Source: SAR324 cluster bacterium (GTDB lineage Bacteria > SAR324 > NAC60-12). Taken from it: a DNA stretch of 64,000 bases. The notes below the pieces were generated by a model. That model was not told where the DNA came from and did no database searches. It was given only the letters and a program-made list of their open reading frames with translations. This document shows positions 17,883-28,009 of this stretch, one piece after another (position 1 is the first letter of the stretch; each line of letters opens with the position of its first letter). Both the position numbers and the translations under genes were made by a program. The DNA is taken from NCBI GenBank assembly GCA_028281495.1, contig JANQJU010000051.1:124001-188000 (forward strand), written 5' to 3'.

Positions 17883-19625
17883 ATGGAATACCCTTTGCCC
17901 GAACGCATCGGTGCTCCCGAATTATTAGTAGGCCGGAAGCAAGAGTTTGCCAAAATTGAAAAATGGATTCGATGGATTCACAAGCGAGGTTCTCGGTCAG
18001 TAGCCCTGTTGGCACGTAAGAAAAGTGGCAAAACGGCCATCGTCCAACGCATGTTCAACCGCTTGTGGAGTGACAACGGTCAAATCATCCCTTTTTATTA
18101 TGAAATCAAGGGTAAAAAAATTTGGCTTCCTGATTTTGCTACAGATTATTTCCGCCACTTTGCCTCCCAGTACATCTCCTTTCTTGAGCGAGAACCACAA
18201 TGGGTTTATCAACCGTTAGCTTTAGCAGAAATCCGGGATTATGGAGTTCAACACCAAATCGACCTGCTTATCTCTGACGTCGATGGATTACAAAACAATC
18301 GAGAATGGGGATTGTACGGTCAAATGTGGAGCATTGCTTATGCAGCGCCTCATTCCTACGCAGCAGCATTGGATCGACGCTGGGTCGTGATGCTAGATGA
18401 ATTTCAAAATATTGCCGAATACGTCTGCACCGACCAAGCATTAACCATCAAAGACGAAACGATGGCTGGCAGCTACCATGAACACTCTGAATCAAAAATT
18501 GCGCCCATGTTTGTGACAGGGTCTTATGTGGGATGGTTGGTAAATGTGGTCAGCAAATATTTGGAGGCAGGACGATTGAATTTTTGGGAATTGTCTCCTT
18601 ATTTGGAATCAGAAGACGGGCTGGAAGCCGTATACCGCTACGCAAGTTTTTTTGAAGAACCCATTACAAATCCTACTGCAGTCTTGATCAATCAACTGTG
18701 CCAAAGCGATCCTTTTTTCATCTATTGTGTGATTTGCAGCCAAGCTCTTGATAAAGATCTCACTACTGGTGAGGGTGTCACACAAACCGTTCACTACGAA
18801 CTCACCCAACGTAAAACAGGATTTGCACGCACTTGGGCGGAATATATCGACGTTTCATTGGACCGCATTAACGACCTCTATGCGCGTCAAATTCTGCTCT
18901 TTTTGACCAAACATTCGGATCAAGAATGGACGCATCGAGAAATTCAATCCAAGTTGAACCTGAATCTCGATCTCAAACAACTCCTCCGAAAATTATTGGC
19001 CTTGGTTCAAACCGATCTGATTGAGGAAGGGACTTCCGATGTTCATTTTCGCGGCTTACGCGACGGAACGCTCTACCTCATCTTACGCAACCGCTTTCAA
19101 GAAGAAGTCAAAGGGTTCGAGCCTGAACTGCGTGACGATTTTCGTCAACAATACCAAGCGCTCAAGAAACAAAATCGCGTCCTTCAAGGAAAACTCAACC
19201 AACTGTCTGGCAAGATTGCAGAAGACCTTTTAGCCACTGAACTCCGTAGCCGCAAACGCGTGTATCTTAAGGACTTCTTTGAGGGTACGGAAGAAACAAC
19301 CGAATGGAATCTGTCGGAAGTCCGCACTCGTCATATCATCCAAAGATCGGACAACAAGCATCTAGAAATTGATGTATGGGCAAAAACCGATGACCACCAC
19401 CTCCTTTGTGTGGAAGTCAAAAAAACTCAAAATGCTACAGACTTTAAAACTGTGGAAGATTTCTTGGAGAAAATGAAGTGGATACAAACACAATCACTGG
19501 AAACCAAGGTAGTCGCTGCATTTTTATCCTTAGGAGGGTTTACAGAAGATGCCAAAAAACTCTGCCAGGAAAATCATATTGGTATGGCCACTCGACTTTT
19601 TTTCATCGACCATTTTTTTGAATAA
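17883..19625 (+). CDS. AAA-type ATPase with a C-terminal PD-(D/E)XK nuclease-like domain
   Basis: About 580 residues from ATG 17883, preceded by GAGGTG; a start at 17823 would lie in the hydrophobic spacer frame and is unlikely. The N-terminal part is a P-loop ATPase of the archaeal-ATPase/DUF234-like group: Walker A ARKKSGKT (Lys50) and Walker B VVMLDEFQN (Asp172, Glu173). A helical winged-helix-like middle follows (THREIQSKLNLN near 360). The C-terminus has EIDVWAK (Asp497) and CVEVKK (Glu511, Lys513), the D...ExK core of restriction-like nucleases. The role of such stand-alone ATPase-nuclease proteins is unsettled; some are proposed to act in mobile-element biology or defence. No partner is nearby. 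Motifs are seen directly; nuclease activity is inferred. Confidence 0.82.
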   Translation: MEYPLPERIGAPELLVGRKQEFAKIEKWIRWIHKRGSRSVALLARKKSGKTAIVQRMFNRLWSDNGQIIPFYYEIKGKKIWLPDFATDYFRHFASQYISFLEREPQWVYQPLALAEIRDYGVQHQIDLLISDVDGLQNNREWGLYGQMWSIAYAAPHSYAAALDRRWVVMLDEFQNIAEYVCTDQALTIKDETMAGSYHEHSESKIAPMFVTGSYVGWLVNVVSKYLEAGRLNFWELSPYLESEDGLEAVYRYASFFEEPITNPTAVLINQLCQSDPFFIYCVICSQALDKDLTTGEGVTQTVHYELTQRKTGFARTWAEYIDVSLDRINDLYARQILLFLTKHSDQEWTHREIQSKLNLNLDLKQLLRKLLALVQTDLIEEGTSDVHFRGLRDGTLYLILRNRFQEEVKGFEPELRDDFRQQYQALKKQNRVLQGKLNQLSGKIAEDLLATELRSRKRVYLKDFFEGTEETTEWNLSEVRTRHIIQRSDNKHLEIDVWAKTDDHHLLCVEVKKTQNATDFKTVEDFLEKMKWIQTQSLETKVVAAFLSLGGFTEDAKKLCQENHIGMATRLFFIDHFFE

Positions 19626-19782
19626 CCTGTACTACCCTCTTAGATTTACCAAACTTTGATCATCTCCAAGCATTCTGAAAGCTGGAGAAAGTTAACGACC
19701 ATGACGGTAATTTTCTGAACCCAGAGTTTTCTGAATCCATTCTTTTTGAAATTGGATAACTTCTATAACTTTATGGAGAACT

Positions 19783-20484
19783 ATGAATTTAACAGGCAAG
19801 ACCGCCATAGTGACAGGTGGCGGAAGTGGCGTGGGCAAAGCGATTGCCACCGCTCTAGTGAAAGAAGGAGCGAACGTGGTGATTGCATCACGTCGTGAAG
19901 GATTGTTGAAGCAAGTCGCTGAAGAATTGAATGCGCTTGAACAAGGTCGTGTTGTCACGGCTGTTTGTGATTTGCGTCAGCTAGAAGATACACGCCGTGT
20001 GGCTCAGACTGCATTGGATCAGTTTTCGAGTATCGATTTTCTGGTGAACAACTCAGGCTTGGGAGTCGAATCAAAGATCGTAGATTGCACCTTAGACGAA
20101 TGGAATTTGGTCATGGAAACCAATCTCAATGGCACGTTTTTCATGAGTCAATCCGTGCTGCCTACCATGATTGGTCAACGATCCGGGTATATCCTCAATA
20201 TTGCCTCACAAGCAGCCAAGCATGGATATGCCAATGCAGGCCCTTATTGTGCATCCAAGTTTGCTGTGGTGGGATTTGCTAAAGCACTGCAAGAGGAAGT
20301 GCGAGAATACGGAATTCAGGTGCACAGTCTGTGTCCTGCATTGATTCAAGTGCCACCACCGGAACGCCCCGACGAGGTGCGGTCCGGTGTGTTGCAAGTG
20401 GAAGATCTGGCAGAGACCACGTTGTTTTTATTCAAACAGCCCACCCGAATCAAATTCGAAGATATTGGGCTGTATCACGTCTGA
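19783..20484 (+). CDS. Short-chain dehydrogenase/reductase
   Basis: A 233-residue classical SDR. It has the dinucleotide motif TGGGSGVG, NNSG, active-site Ser in NIASQAAK, and Tyr and Lys in YCASK. The best general match is the 3-oxoacyl-ACP reductase (FabG)-like group, and Arg residues after the first fold strand (ASRREG) suggest NADP(H). The protein is slightly short at the C-terminus and substrate is open. ATG start with GGAGA five bases upstream. It converges with the alpha-2-macroglobulin gene; the 58-base gap has a hairpin. Nothing else suggests a fatty-acid operon here. Confidence 0.9.
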   Translation: MNLTGKTAIVTGGGSGVGKAIATALVKEGANVVIASRREGLLKQVAEELNALEQGRVVTAVCDLRQLEDTRRVAQTALDQFSSIDFLVNNSGLGVESKIVDCTLDEWNLVMETNLNGTFFMSQSVLPTMIGQRSGYILNIASQAAKHGYANAGPYCASKFAVVGFAKALQEEVREYGIQVHSLCPALIQVPPPERPDEVRSGVLQVEDLAETTLFLFKQPTRIKFEDIGLYHV

Positions 20485-20493
20485 GTCTTTGCA

Positions 20494-20517
20494 GGTCAGA
20501 CGATGGCGAGTCTGACC
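20494..20517. terminator. Hairpin in the convergent gap SDR / alpha-2-macroglobulin
   Basis: GGTCAGAC (20494-20501) and GTCTGACC (20510-20517) form a perfect 8-bp stem with an 8-base loop between two convergent genes. There is no T-run on either side, so intrinsic termination would be weak. Confidence 0.45.
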
Positions 20518-20541
20518 ATTGCAGGTCTGATATGCCTATGC

Positions 20542-23500
20542 TCAATTGCTGGAAGTCACGCTGACTTCACTCGGCTGAACGTACATCGCGTTGAATTCGG
20601 GGATGTACATGGCTTCCGCTTGGACAGGCATCAATTTGAAGGTGCCTTGAGACACCGCCCGAATGGGATAGGCGAACACCTGAAACTGACTCCTGAGGGT
20701 ACCAAAAACAGCCACACGATCATCGCCATAATCCACATAATCCACTTCCCAAGCTTTGATGCCCAGTACATCAGAAGATAAGGTGGGCAGGGCATCCCCT
20801 CCGGACAATCGTTGATTCTCAATTTCAAATCCAGCCGGCAGCCAGTCTTCCACAGCCACATTACTCAATTTGTCCACACTGCTGATCGTATGCCGAGCAG
20901 TAATCACAGCAAACAAACGAGTTCCTTGTTGAACAGAAAATGGAGGCCGCAGCAACTGTCCTTCTTCTGAAAGATAGTGCCGCTTGACTTGGATCTTGTT
21001 TTGGTGACCTTTCGTGGGTGGCTTAAGTGGCCATCCTTTGTAGGTTGTAAATCCAAAGATATTGGAATTGGAAGGATTTCGCACTTGCAAGGCCGACCAA
21101 TCGCTTTCAGGCAACCACCCCTTGGCTCGATTATGGGCCAATTCGGTTGTCAATTGCGATTGGGTGCCATCCGGTGCCGTAACCAAGAGTTGGCTGTTGT
21201 CCCCCTCGCTCGGGAACAATTCATTCATTGCCAACAACGTCCAGGCAATGGTGTGCGTGGAGGCATAACGACGTTCTGCAAGTTCATCCAGATACAACAA
21301 AGCCGCAGGTACCGCATCCTTATTGCCAAGAATCGCTTCATTGTACAATTTTGCCGCCGTGCCGCCGTGTCGGGATAAAAAGTCATGCGCCTCCCACCAG
21401 TCCTCTGGAGACAGTGAGCTATCGAACTCCGGCAACGAATTCGTGATAGAAACGGGCATCGGGGATCCCACTCGGATCGCGGCTGCTTGTGTGAACAGGC
21501 TGGCTACTCCAAGACGCGCCGCATAGCCCGTATTGGAAGTTTTCCGCTCTTGCAAGGTGGTTGCAAGACGCTGTAAATTGGATTTCTTCAACTGGCCATT
21601 GAGTCCCAAGACAAATGAGGAATACGCCGCCGTATCCAGAGAACTCGATTCGTGGGCCTGCTGCTGCAGTTTGCTCAAGGCTTGTGCATAAAGTTTATCG
21701 GGTACGTCATAATTCAGTTGCTTGGCCTTCCACAAAAAGTGGGTGGCATACGCATTGATCCACGGATATTGATGTGACCCTCCCAACCAATATGCGAACC
21801 CACCATCCGCTCGTTGCATCTTTTCGAGTTTCTGGATGCCTTCTTTGATGAAGTGATCGATCTTCCCAGCTTTCGCTTCTCCTAAATATTCCGCAAGTAC
21901 CGATTCGCCTAAAGTGGGTTTCAACATCATCATGGCCAATAGTCGAGATGTGGTTTGTTCGGCACAACCATAGGGATAAGAAACCAATCGTTGTAAGTGA
22001 TCTCCCAATTTGATCACCGGAGAATTGGAAAGAGTGACCTCCCATTCGCCAGTCCCCCTTGCAAACTCGGTTCCCGCCGGGAGAAGGTGTTCTATCGATT
22101 CTCCTGGCTTGAGCAGAAACGTTTGCGAAATGGCTGTAGGCACTCCCATAGGGCGTACAAACAGCTCGGTGCTGCGTTTGCGCACATCCCCCAGTTGATT
22201 GCTTGCCGTATAAACCACCGTCGCTTTTCCAGGAATACCAATACCATTCAGATTCCAACGTAGTGCTTGAGATCGATTGGAAGCGATGCGGACTTTTTGC
22301 ACTGCATCTCCCACAATTTCCAAAGGCCCTTCCACATTCAAGGCCACTTCAATAGTCGCCTCCGTATCGGTGTTGTTGAACACTTCCGCCACGGCTTGGC
22401 TGCTGTCATACGCACCAAACACACGGGGTAACGAGGTGATCAAATCCACCGAAGCCTTCACTGGAACCGCCGACTCAGCAGATCCCGTACGACGGTTCTT
22501 CCATCCAACTACCATCACACGGACTCGCCCCGTATAATCGATAATCGGCACGTCGATAGACAATTTCCCTTGGGTATCCGTTTTGACTACGCCACTCCAC
22601 CAAACCATGGGTTTGACCCGTTTCACGGTCCCCGGATCCAGACGGTCACCCGCGCCAAACGCACTTTCTCCCCGATGCAATGAATACGGAATGACTTGCC
22701 CCATCGTGTCATACCATTGATTGGGATAAGCCGGACGGCGATGAAAATGAGGATAGGGATCAGGAGTTTGGAAACGAATGAGACTCAAAATGCCCTCGTC
22801 CACTACAGAAACCGTCATCCATACTTCCTCTCGTAAAGGATTGTCTTGAGCATCCAACGCTTGGATCGTCATGGGGAGTTTGCTTTCAGGACGCGCTTCT
22901 TCAGGATGAGTGATTTCAAATTTGACGATTTCTTTGGAATTTTCCACTCGGATGGGAAGCATGCCCAAGGCCCGATAAGGCGTCTCACGCTTGGCTTTGA
23001 AACCGGTGTCCGCTGAAGGTACTGTACGGAGCAAGATCGCATTCAAACGGAACCAAGTACCGTGTTCGGTGGTGATGGGTATCTCCAGTTCTGCTTTTCG
23101 ATTTTGCACTTTCACTCGTTGCCGTGCGATGGGTTGGCCATTTTGTTCTTCCACCAAGTAGAGGTCTCCATCAAACGGAGCACTGACCAAAACATGTGCG
23201 GTTTCTCCCACCTCATAACGCCCTTTATCGGGAGTAAAATTGACCTTTTGAGATAAAGCCGACCCCAAACCGGAATTTTCACTCCACCAACCATTTCGGA
23301 AAGCCACCCGAGTGGAATTTTCAGTACCTTCGATGGTCACCCGCAATTCCCAATCGCAGCAATGGGGCGGGGTGATTGTATAGAGGACGGGTTCGGTTTT
23401 GGAGGTGATCACCTCGCTTTTATTGAGCAGACGAGTGAGTTGGGAGTCGACTACTTTTTCACTGTAATCGTGGAAGTAATACCATCCCCAATAATCCTTT

Positions 23501-25440
23501 TCGAACAGCTCTACTTTCACTTTCACTCCCGGTACTGCATCTCCAGTACGAGGATCGATCACCACGATCCGGAAGGACCCTGGCTTGCCATAATCCAGAT
23601 TCCCTTCAAACAGAGGTTGAACCCCTGGATACACGGGATGGAAATAGGTTGGAACCGATTCGGCAATCCGAATGTTGCGCCCTCCTTCTTCAAATACATC
23701 GGCAACCACATTGATTTGTCCGATTCCGGGAAGCTTGGTGAGCACTTGCTCGTTCGACAACTCGGTTTCACCGGCACAATCCCAAGTGGATTGGCCTTCA
23801 GCATCCAGTTTCAAATCGTCGACTTTTCGAAACGTCACGGGGGGAAACACCTTGAGTGAATCATGAAAGGTGAAACCTTCCCATTGTTTGAGTTCTAAGG
23901 TACCGGGTTGCAAGACACAGCGGTATTCCCACTTTTTTTCAGAAGCCGGTGCCCCAAACAAAAATCGAGACGTGATACGTCCCGATAGCGCTTGCAACCC
24001 TTCGCCCTCAGAAGACCATTCGGCATGCGTTTGATCGAGTGCCAATTCGCCTTCGATAGTGGGCGGGATGATCTGCTCCACACTGAACTTCCCCACGCCC
24101 ACGACTTCACCATTGTATTTCACCTCCGCTCGATAGTCTCCCGTGATCGCATCGTTGGGAACAGTCCATGCCCAATCCACGCCTCCATTTTGCTGGTTAA
24201 AGCGACTCAACCTCGTTTGAGTCACTTTGCCTTGGGGGCCATGAAGGCTCAGCTCTACGGTGGGATCTTTGATCGGTGGGTCCATTTGGGAAGGTGGGTC
24301 CACCTCCCAATCGCGAAGCAATACGGTGAGATGTGCCGTTTCTCCCAAACGATAAATCCCTCGGTCGGTGTAAACATAAGCTTGTAACGGCGCTTCACTT
24401 TGGTCCACACCAGAAGCTGGCAAGGTGCTCAATGAAATATGGCCGTCTTTGAGAAAGATCTCGACCGAATCGTCTCCCACTTTCGCTTCAATGCGCTGGA
24501 GACGATGTGAATACGCAGGAGCCCCTTTGCTCCAATCGAATTGGAAATTTCCATTTTCATCCGATTGAGTCGCAGCAATCGTTTCACCGTTTGGTTGTTT
24601 GAGTGCCACTTCCGCTTGCACCGGATTACCGGTTGCTAACGCAATCGTTTGTCCCCAAATGACATCGTTATTCTTTCGGATATACAATCCTATATCTGTG
24701 AACTGAATCACCTTATTGGTCTCACCGTGAACTACAACGAACCAATCTCCGGATTTGTAGTAGGGGCGGAGGTCGAGTGTTGAATAAGCCCAATCTTCAC
24801 TCTTTTCCAGATGCGTCATGGCCTGGATTCGCTCCCCAGGATAGTCGGCTAAATAACGAGTCTGTCGGATGTCCTTGCGCGTGGTCGCCGTTGCTCCTTG
24901 GCTTTGCATTTTTGCCGTATCCACATCTTCAGTCCGAGAAAACAGATATCGATTTTGAGGATCGATCCGGTAAATGCTCCACTGCACTTGACTCATTTGC
25001 CGATGACGAAAACGTAATTCGGGATTCAATTTGGAAAAATAAAGTCCTTTGGAAAGAAATTCGATGCCTGGAGGGTAATCTCCCGTCCGTGTGCTTATGG
25101 TTTCTGGGCTTCCTGAACGATCACAGATTCCTGGATCGACCGTGATGGTGTAGCTTGTGTCGGGCTGGAATTGTCCGCGTATCCGAAAATTATTGCCCCA
25201 ATAATGATTGGCAGCATAACTTTTCAGTTCAGGAATCTGGACGTATTGAGTCAAATTCCCCCGTCGCATTTCCGAGTAACCACACTCATTCGCTTCCATA
25301 TTGAGTAAAAACTGTTGAGTGCCTTCTTCATATTGCACACTCACTTCGAGACTCAACCCCCATACGGAGGCAGCACTGACGGTCCACAACAAACCGAGCA
25401 TTAAGCTTACCCACCGAGGGGCACTTGCAAGTATTGACAT
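20542..25440 (-). CDS. Bacterial alpha-2-macroglobulin (thioester type)
   Basis: A 1,632-residue exported protein of the bacterial A2M family, close to the usual length. These proteins trap attacking proteases through a reactive thioester and act in the periplasm. The N-terminal signal (SLMLGLLWTVSAASVWG) has no lipobox cysteine, unlike lipidated E. coli YfhM. Macroglobulin-type beta domains occupy the first two thirds, including the family's VYTDRGIYRLGETAHL. The thioester is intact: Cys1159 and Gln1162 in YPYGCAEQTTSR, followed by the alpha-helical thioester domain and a C-terminal beta domain. AAGGAGG lies five bases upstream of the ATG. The family's frequent partner, penicillin-binding protein 1C, is absent. 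The next gene upstream encodes an unrelated membrane protein. Confidence 0.95.
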   Translation of the reverse strand: MSILASAPRWVSLMLGLLWTVSAASVWGLSLEVSVQYEEGTQQFLLNMEANECGYSEMRRGNLTQYVQIPELKSYAANHYWGNNFRIRGQFQPDTSYTITVDPGICDRSGSPETISTRTGDYPPGIEFLSKGLYFSKLNPELRFRHRQMSQVQWSIYRIDPQNRYLFSRTEDVDTAKMQSQGATATTRKDIRQTRYLADYPGERIQAMTHLEKSEDWAYSTLDLRPYYKSGDWFVVVHGETNKVIQFTDIGLYIRKNNDVIWGQTIALATGNPVQAEVALKQPNGETIAATQSDENGNFQFDWSKGAPAYSHRLQRIEAKVGDDSVEIFLKDGHISLSTLPASGVDQSEAPLQAYVYTDRGIYRLGETAHLTVLLRDWEVDPPSQMDPPIKDPTVELSLHGPQGKVTQTRLSRFNQQNGGVDWAWTVPNDAITGDYRAEVKYNGEVVGVGKFSVEQIIPPTIEGELALDQTHAEWSSEGEGLQALSGRITSRFLFGAPASEKKWEYRCVLQPGTLELKQWEGFTFHDSLKVFPPVTFRKVDDLKLDAEGQSTWDCAGETELSNEQVLTKLPGIGQINVVADVFEEGGRNIRIAESVPTYFHPVYPGVQPLFEGNLDYGKPGSFRIVVIDPRTGDAVPGVKVKVELFEKDYWGWYYFHDYSEKVVDSQLTRLLNKSEVITSKTEPVLYTITPPHCCDWELRVTIEGTENSTRVAFRNGWWSENSGLGSALSQKVNFTPDKGRYEVGETAHVLVSAPFDGDLYLVEEQNGQPIARQRVKVQNRKAELEIPITTEHGTWFRLNAILLRTVPSADTGFKAKRETPYRALGMLPIRVENSKEIVKFEITHPEEARPESKLPMTIQALDAQDNPLREEVWMTVSVVDEGILSLIRFQTPDPYPHFHRRPAYPNQWYDTMGQVIPYSLHRGESAFGAGDRLDPGTVKRVKPMVWWSGVVKTDTQGKLSIDVPIIDYTGRVRVMVVGWKNRRTGSAESAVPVKASVDLITSLPRVFGAYDSSQAVAEVFNNTDTEATIEVALNVEGPLEIVGDAVQKVRIASNRSQALRWNLNGIGIPGKATVVYTASNQLGDVRKRSTELFVRPMGVPTAISQTFLLKPGESIEHLLPAGTEFARGTGEWEVTLSNSPVIKLGDHLQRLVSYPYGCAEQTTSRLLAMMMLKPTLGESVLAEYLGEAKAGKIDHFIKEGIQKLEKMQRADGGFAYWLGGSHQYPWINAYATHFLWKAKQLNYDVPDKLYAQALSKLQQQAHESSSLDTAAYSSFVLGLNGQLKKSNLQRLATTLQERKTSNTGYAARLGVASLFTQAAAIRVGSPMPVSITNSLPEFDSSLSPEDWWEAHDFLSRHGGTAAKLYNEAILGNKDAVPAALLYLDELAERRYASTHTIAWTLLAMNELFPSEGDNSQLLVTAPDGTQSQLTTELAHNRAKGWLPESDWSALQVRNPSNSNIFGFTTYKGWPLKPPTKGHQNKIQVKRHYLSEEGQLLRPPFSVQQGTRLFAVITARHTISSVDKLSNVAVEDWLPAGFEIENQRLSGGDALPTLSSDVLGIKAWEVDYVDYGDDRVAVFGTLRSQFQVFAYPIRAVSQGTFKLMPVQAEAMYIPEFNAMYVQPSEVSVTSSN

Positions 25441-25500
25441 GGGGTCCTCCTTCTAAATTTCAAAAACACTCCAGTTGATGAATCTCAATGATTTCAACCT

Positions 25501-25545
25501 CCAGGCCTTCCTTGTCCAGGTCTTCTTTCTCTGGGCCTTCCTTAA
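25501..25545. repeat. 15-bp imperfect tandem repeat, three copies
   Basis: Three 15-bp units (25501-25515, 25516-25530, 25531-25545) share CCAGGCCTTCCTT with substitutions. They lie upstream of the alpha-2-macroglobulin start on its leader side, 60-105 bases before the ATG. Confidence 0.65.
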
Positions 25546-25598
25546 AGAAGTTATAACTCATTCAGAAACGATTGCTAGGGTATTTGATATGGATGCGG

Positions 25599-26996
25599 TT
25601 ACAACCGCCATTCTTTGAGGTTCCCGTATTGGGTTTTCCAGTGTTGCAGGCGATGATGGAAGACAGTCCACATTTGTTGCCAGAGTGGCAAGGAGAGATA
25701 GCAGAACGCAATCCCGCTATAAATCAACATGACGATGGAGTAAGTATCTAGCGGTTCACGGACAGTAAACGGGCGAAACAGTGCACTGAATTCCGGTGTG
25801 TACCAGCACAGCATTTCGAGCTGAAAGTTATGGAGTGAACAGATATCGAGTTCGTCTTGGTCATAGGCAATTCCGTTGAAGCCCACCCAAAATGACAGCA
25901 ACAGCAGTGCCAGGACCCCAACATTTCCCCAAAATGCACGAGGAGGATTCACCAAAACCATTGCCAATGCAAAAGAGGCTGGAAACGCCGTGAACAAAAA
26001 GAAGCGGGGTCCCCAAAAAAAACCTCCATACCAGGACCACCATTGTGCATAGATCAGGACCATTCCGCCTAAAAACAACCACCATCGTAGAAGCCCCAAT
26101 CGGACCGCTTCATCGAGATTTCGTAGCGATTTGTGAAAACACAAAAGCAACCCAGGGGCATAAAACAAGATCCCCTTCCCAAAAGAAAGTAGGATTGAGA
26201 GCACCCCCAATCCAAAGGGATAGCTGAATCCGGGCTTCCCAGAATAGGGCATGACTGTGAGCGTGCCTCGGTCATTCTCGTAACCGCTCACAAACCACTC
26301 CCCGTGGCGGAACCAAGCTTCGAGCACGATCAACCCCAATGCCAGCACGAGCGGGATGAAGTACCGCAATCGCTTATCCAAGAGCACCTTGTGCAGCACC
26401 AGCAATCCCATTCCTATAATGGTGGCTGCGGTATTGGCCACGCCCAATAAAATTCCGGTCCACCCCCAAAAGGACCTCCACTTAGAACGAGGAAGGCTCA
26501 CCGCCATGATCCCCACTGCCACCCACACCGCGGTAAACACCTCACCATAGAACCGGCCTTGATGGTGAGGAAACATGGATCCAAACATCAGAATGATAAA
26601 AAATCGTCGCAACACCTGCGCTTCCACATGCCCACGCAGCAATCGGTACAGAAAGAAGATGCCTAGAATGAAGATAAAAAAGTTATACCGGCGGGAAAAC
26701 CACGAAATCGTGAACCATTGATCGAACTTCATCAAAGGAGCCGAGAAGACCGGGCCGACAAACGAGTAAGGCAAGCTCATGATGTTGGCAAACTCAATCA
26801 GCTGGAGAACACCTTGATAGCGGTATGCTCCGTCTCCATCCACGCGGTGTTCGGAAAGGCATAGGATGACCATACCGACCAGAATCAGCAGGGTCTCAAA
26901 ACGAGGTTGGAACTTGGACCACATAAAATGTTGCAGAATGCTTTGATTTTTCAGGAAAGAGACAAGGCAACGGGCTGGACTACTGAAGGGAGCCAC
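25599..26996 (-). CDS. Polytopic membrane protein, possible GT-C-type glycosyltransferase
   Basis: Up to 465 residues with about ten hydrophobic helices. An acidic motif DGDGAYRYQG follows the first helix, where GT-C glycosyltransferases place their catalytic Asp residues, and WWSWYGGFFWGPRF late in the protein is a pattern seen in dolichyl-phosphate-mannose-type and related membrane glycosyltransferases. Those two motifs are the only basis for the functional suggestion. The start is uncertain: GTG 26996 overlaps the end of the LacI gene by 17 bases, while ATG 26924 begins just before the first helix; neither has a strong ribosome-binding site. It is probably translated from the same transcript as the LacI gene. 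Confidence 0.7.
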   Translation of the reverse strand: MAPFSSPARCLVSFLKNQSILQHFMWSKFQPRFETLLILVGMVILCLSEHRVDGDGAYRYQGVLQLIEFANIMSLPYSFVGPVFSAPLMKFDQWFTISWFSRRYNFFIFILGIFFLYRLLRGHVEAQVLRRFFIILMFGSMFPHHQGRFYGEVFTAVWVAVGIMAVSLPRSKWRSFWGWTGILLGVANTAATIIGMGLLVLHKVLLDKRLRYFIPLVLALGLIVLEAWFRHGEWFVSGYENDRGTLTVMPYSGKPGFSYPFGLGVLSILLSFGKGILFYAPGLLLCFHKSLRNLDEAVRLGLLRWWLFLGGMVLIYAQWWSWYGGFFWGPRFFLFTAFPASFALAMVLVNPPRAFWGNVGVLALLLLSFWVGFNGIAYDQDELDICSLHNFQLEMLCWYTPEFSALFRPFTVREPLDTYSIVMLIYSGIAFCYLSLPLWQQMWTVFHHRLQHWKTQYGNLKEWRL

Positions 26997-27996
26997 AGGA
27001 TTTGCGGATCACCAATTTGGTCGATAACACTGTGGAAGGTACCGACTCTCCAGCGATGCGTCTCAATAGACAATTCACCAAAAGCTGTCCGCCCTTGATA
27101 ATATTTTGACGAATCGTGGTCAAATTGTAATGGCTCGCTAGGGAAAGATCATCGTACCCCACTACGGAAACCTTGTTGGGCACATCCAACCCTTCGTCAC
27201 GTAACGCTTCAATCGCACTGATAGCCAGGACATCGCTATTGGCAAAAATGCCATCAACCCCGCCTTGGCTCAATAAATGTTTCGTCGCTTCGTATCCTGA
27301 TTGTGCCGTGAAGAGGGTATCCGTGGATAGTTTTGGATCTACCGGAAGATCTGCTTCTTGCAAGGCCTGTTGATATCCTTGAAAGCGCAAGTCTTCTTCT
27401 GGGGAAGTTTGGTAACCTCCTAAAAAGGCAATCCGTTTGCGCCCTATCTGAGCCAGGTGTTTCACCGCTTTGTAAGCACTCTTCACACTATCACTGCCCA
27501 CAGAACAATAACTCTGCCCCGCCAATACCGGCCCCCACACAACAAAGGGAAACTGGAGCCGTTCCAGCATGGCGTGTTCTTCCGGGGTTTTGCGCCCTAC
27601 GATGATCAATCCATCCGCTCGACCATCTCGTAACAGGTCTTCATACCATTCTTGTGAGGCATGGGCTTTAGGAAGCAAAAGACTGTACCCCATATCCGAT
27701 ACCGTATCAGCAATACTACCGATCAATTCTAAATAAAAAGGGTCGGAAATCAGCCGCTTGGTAGAGCTATCGATAGGGATAACGACAGCAATGGTTTGAC
27801 TGCGTTTCAAACGTAAGTTGCGGGCACTTTGGTTGATTTTATAGTTATGCGCTTTCGCAATCGCTTGGATTCGAGCTTTGGTCTCCGGATTGATCAAAGG
27901 ACTGTCTCGCAATGCACGGGAAACCGTGGCCGTAGACACATCAGCCAACCGGGCAATATCAGACATTTTTTGGATACGGATATCAGTTTCGCTCAT
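26980..27996 (-). CDS. LacI-family transcriptional repressor
   Basis: About 338 residues from ATG 27996, which has AAGGG upstream; a start at 28023 would lie within the operator. The N-terminal helix-turn-helix and hinge are typical (SDIARLADVSTATVSRALRD, then NYKINQSARNLR), followed by a sugar-binding-protein-like domain (DPFYLELIGSIADT, ADGLIIVGR, GIFANSDVLAISAIEAL). A perfect LacI-type palindrome covers its own promoter, so autoregulation is likely. The downstream overlapping gene encodes a polytopic membrane protein that may be the co-regulated target. The effector sugar or nucleoside is unknown. Confidence 0.94.
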   Translation of the reverse strand: MSETDIRIQKMSDIARLADVSTATVSRALRDSPLINPETKARIQAIAKAHNYKINQSARNLRLKRSQTIAVVIPIDSSTKRLISDPFYLELIGSIADTVSDMGYSLLLPKAHASQEWYEDLLRDGRADGLIIVGRKTPEEHAMLERLQFPFVVWGPVLAGQSYCSVGSDSVKSAYKAVKHLAQIGRKRIAFLGGYQTSPEEDLRFQGYQQALQEADLPVDPKLSTDTLFTAQSGYEATKHLLSQGGVDGIFANSDVLAISAIEALRDEGLDVPNKVSVVGYDDLSLASHYNLTTIRQNIIKGGQLLVNCLLRRIAGESVPSTVLSTKLVIRKSCGSLQ

Positions 27997-28009
27997 AAAT
28001 TCCCTTGTT

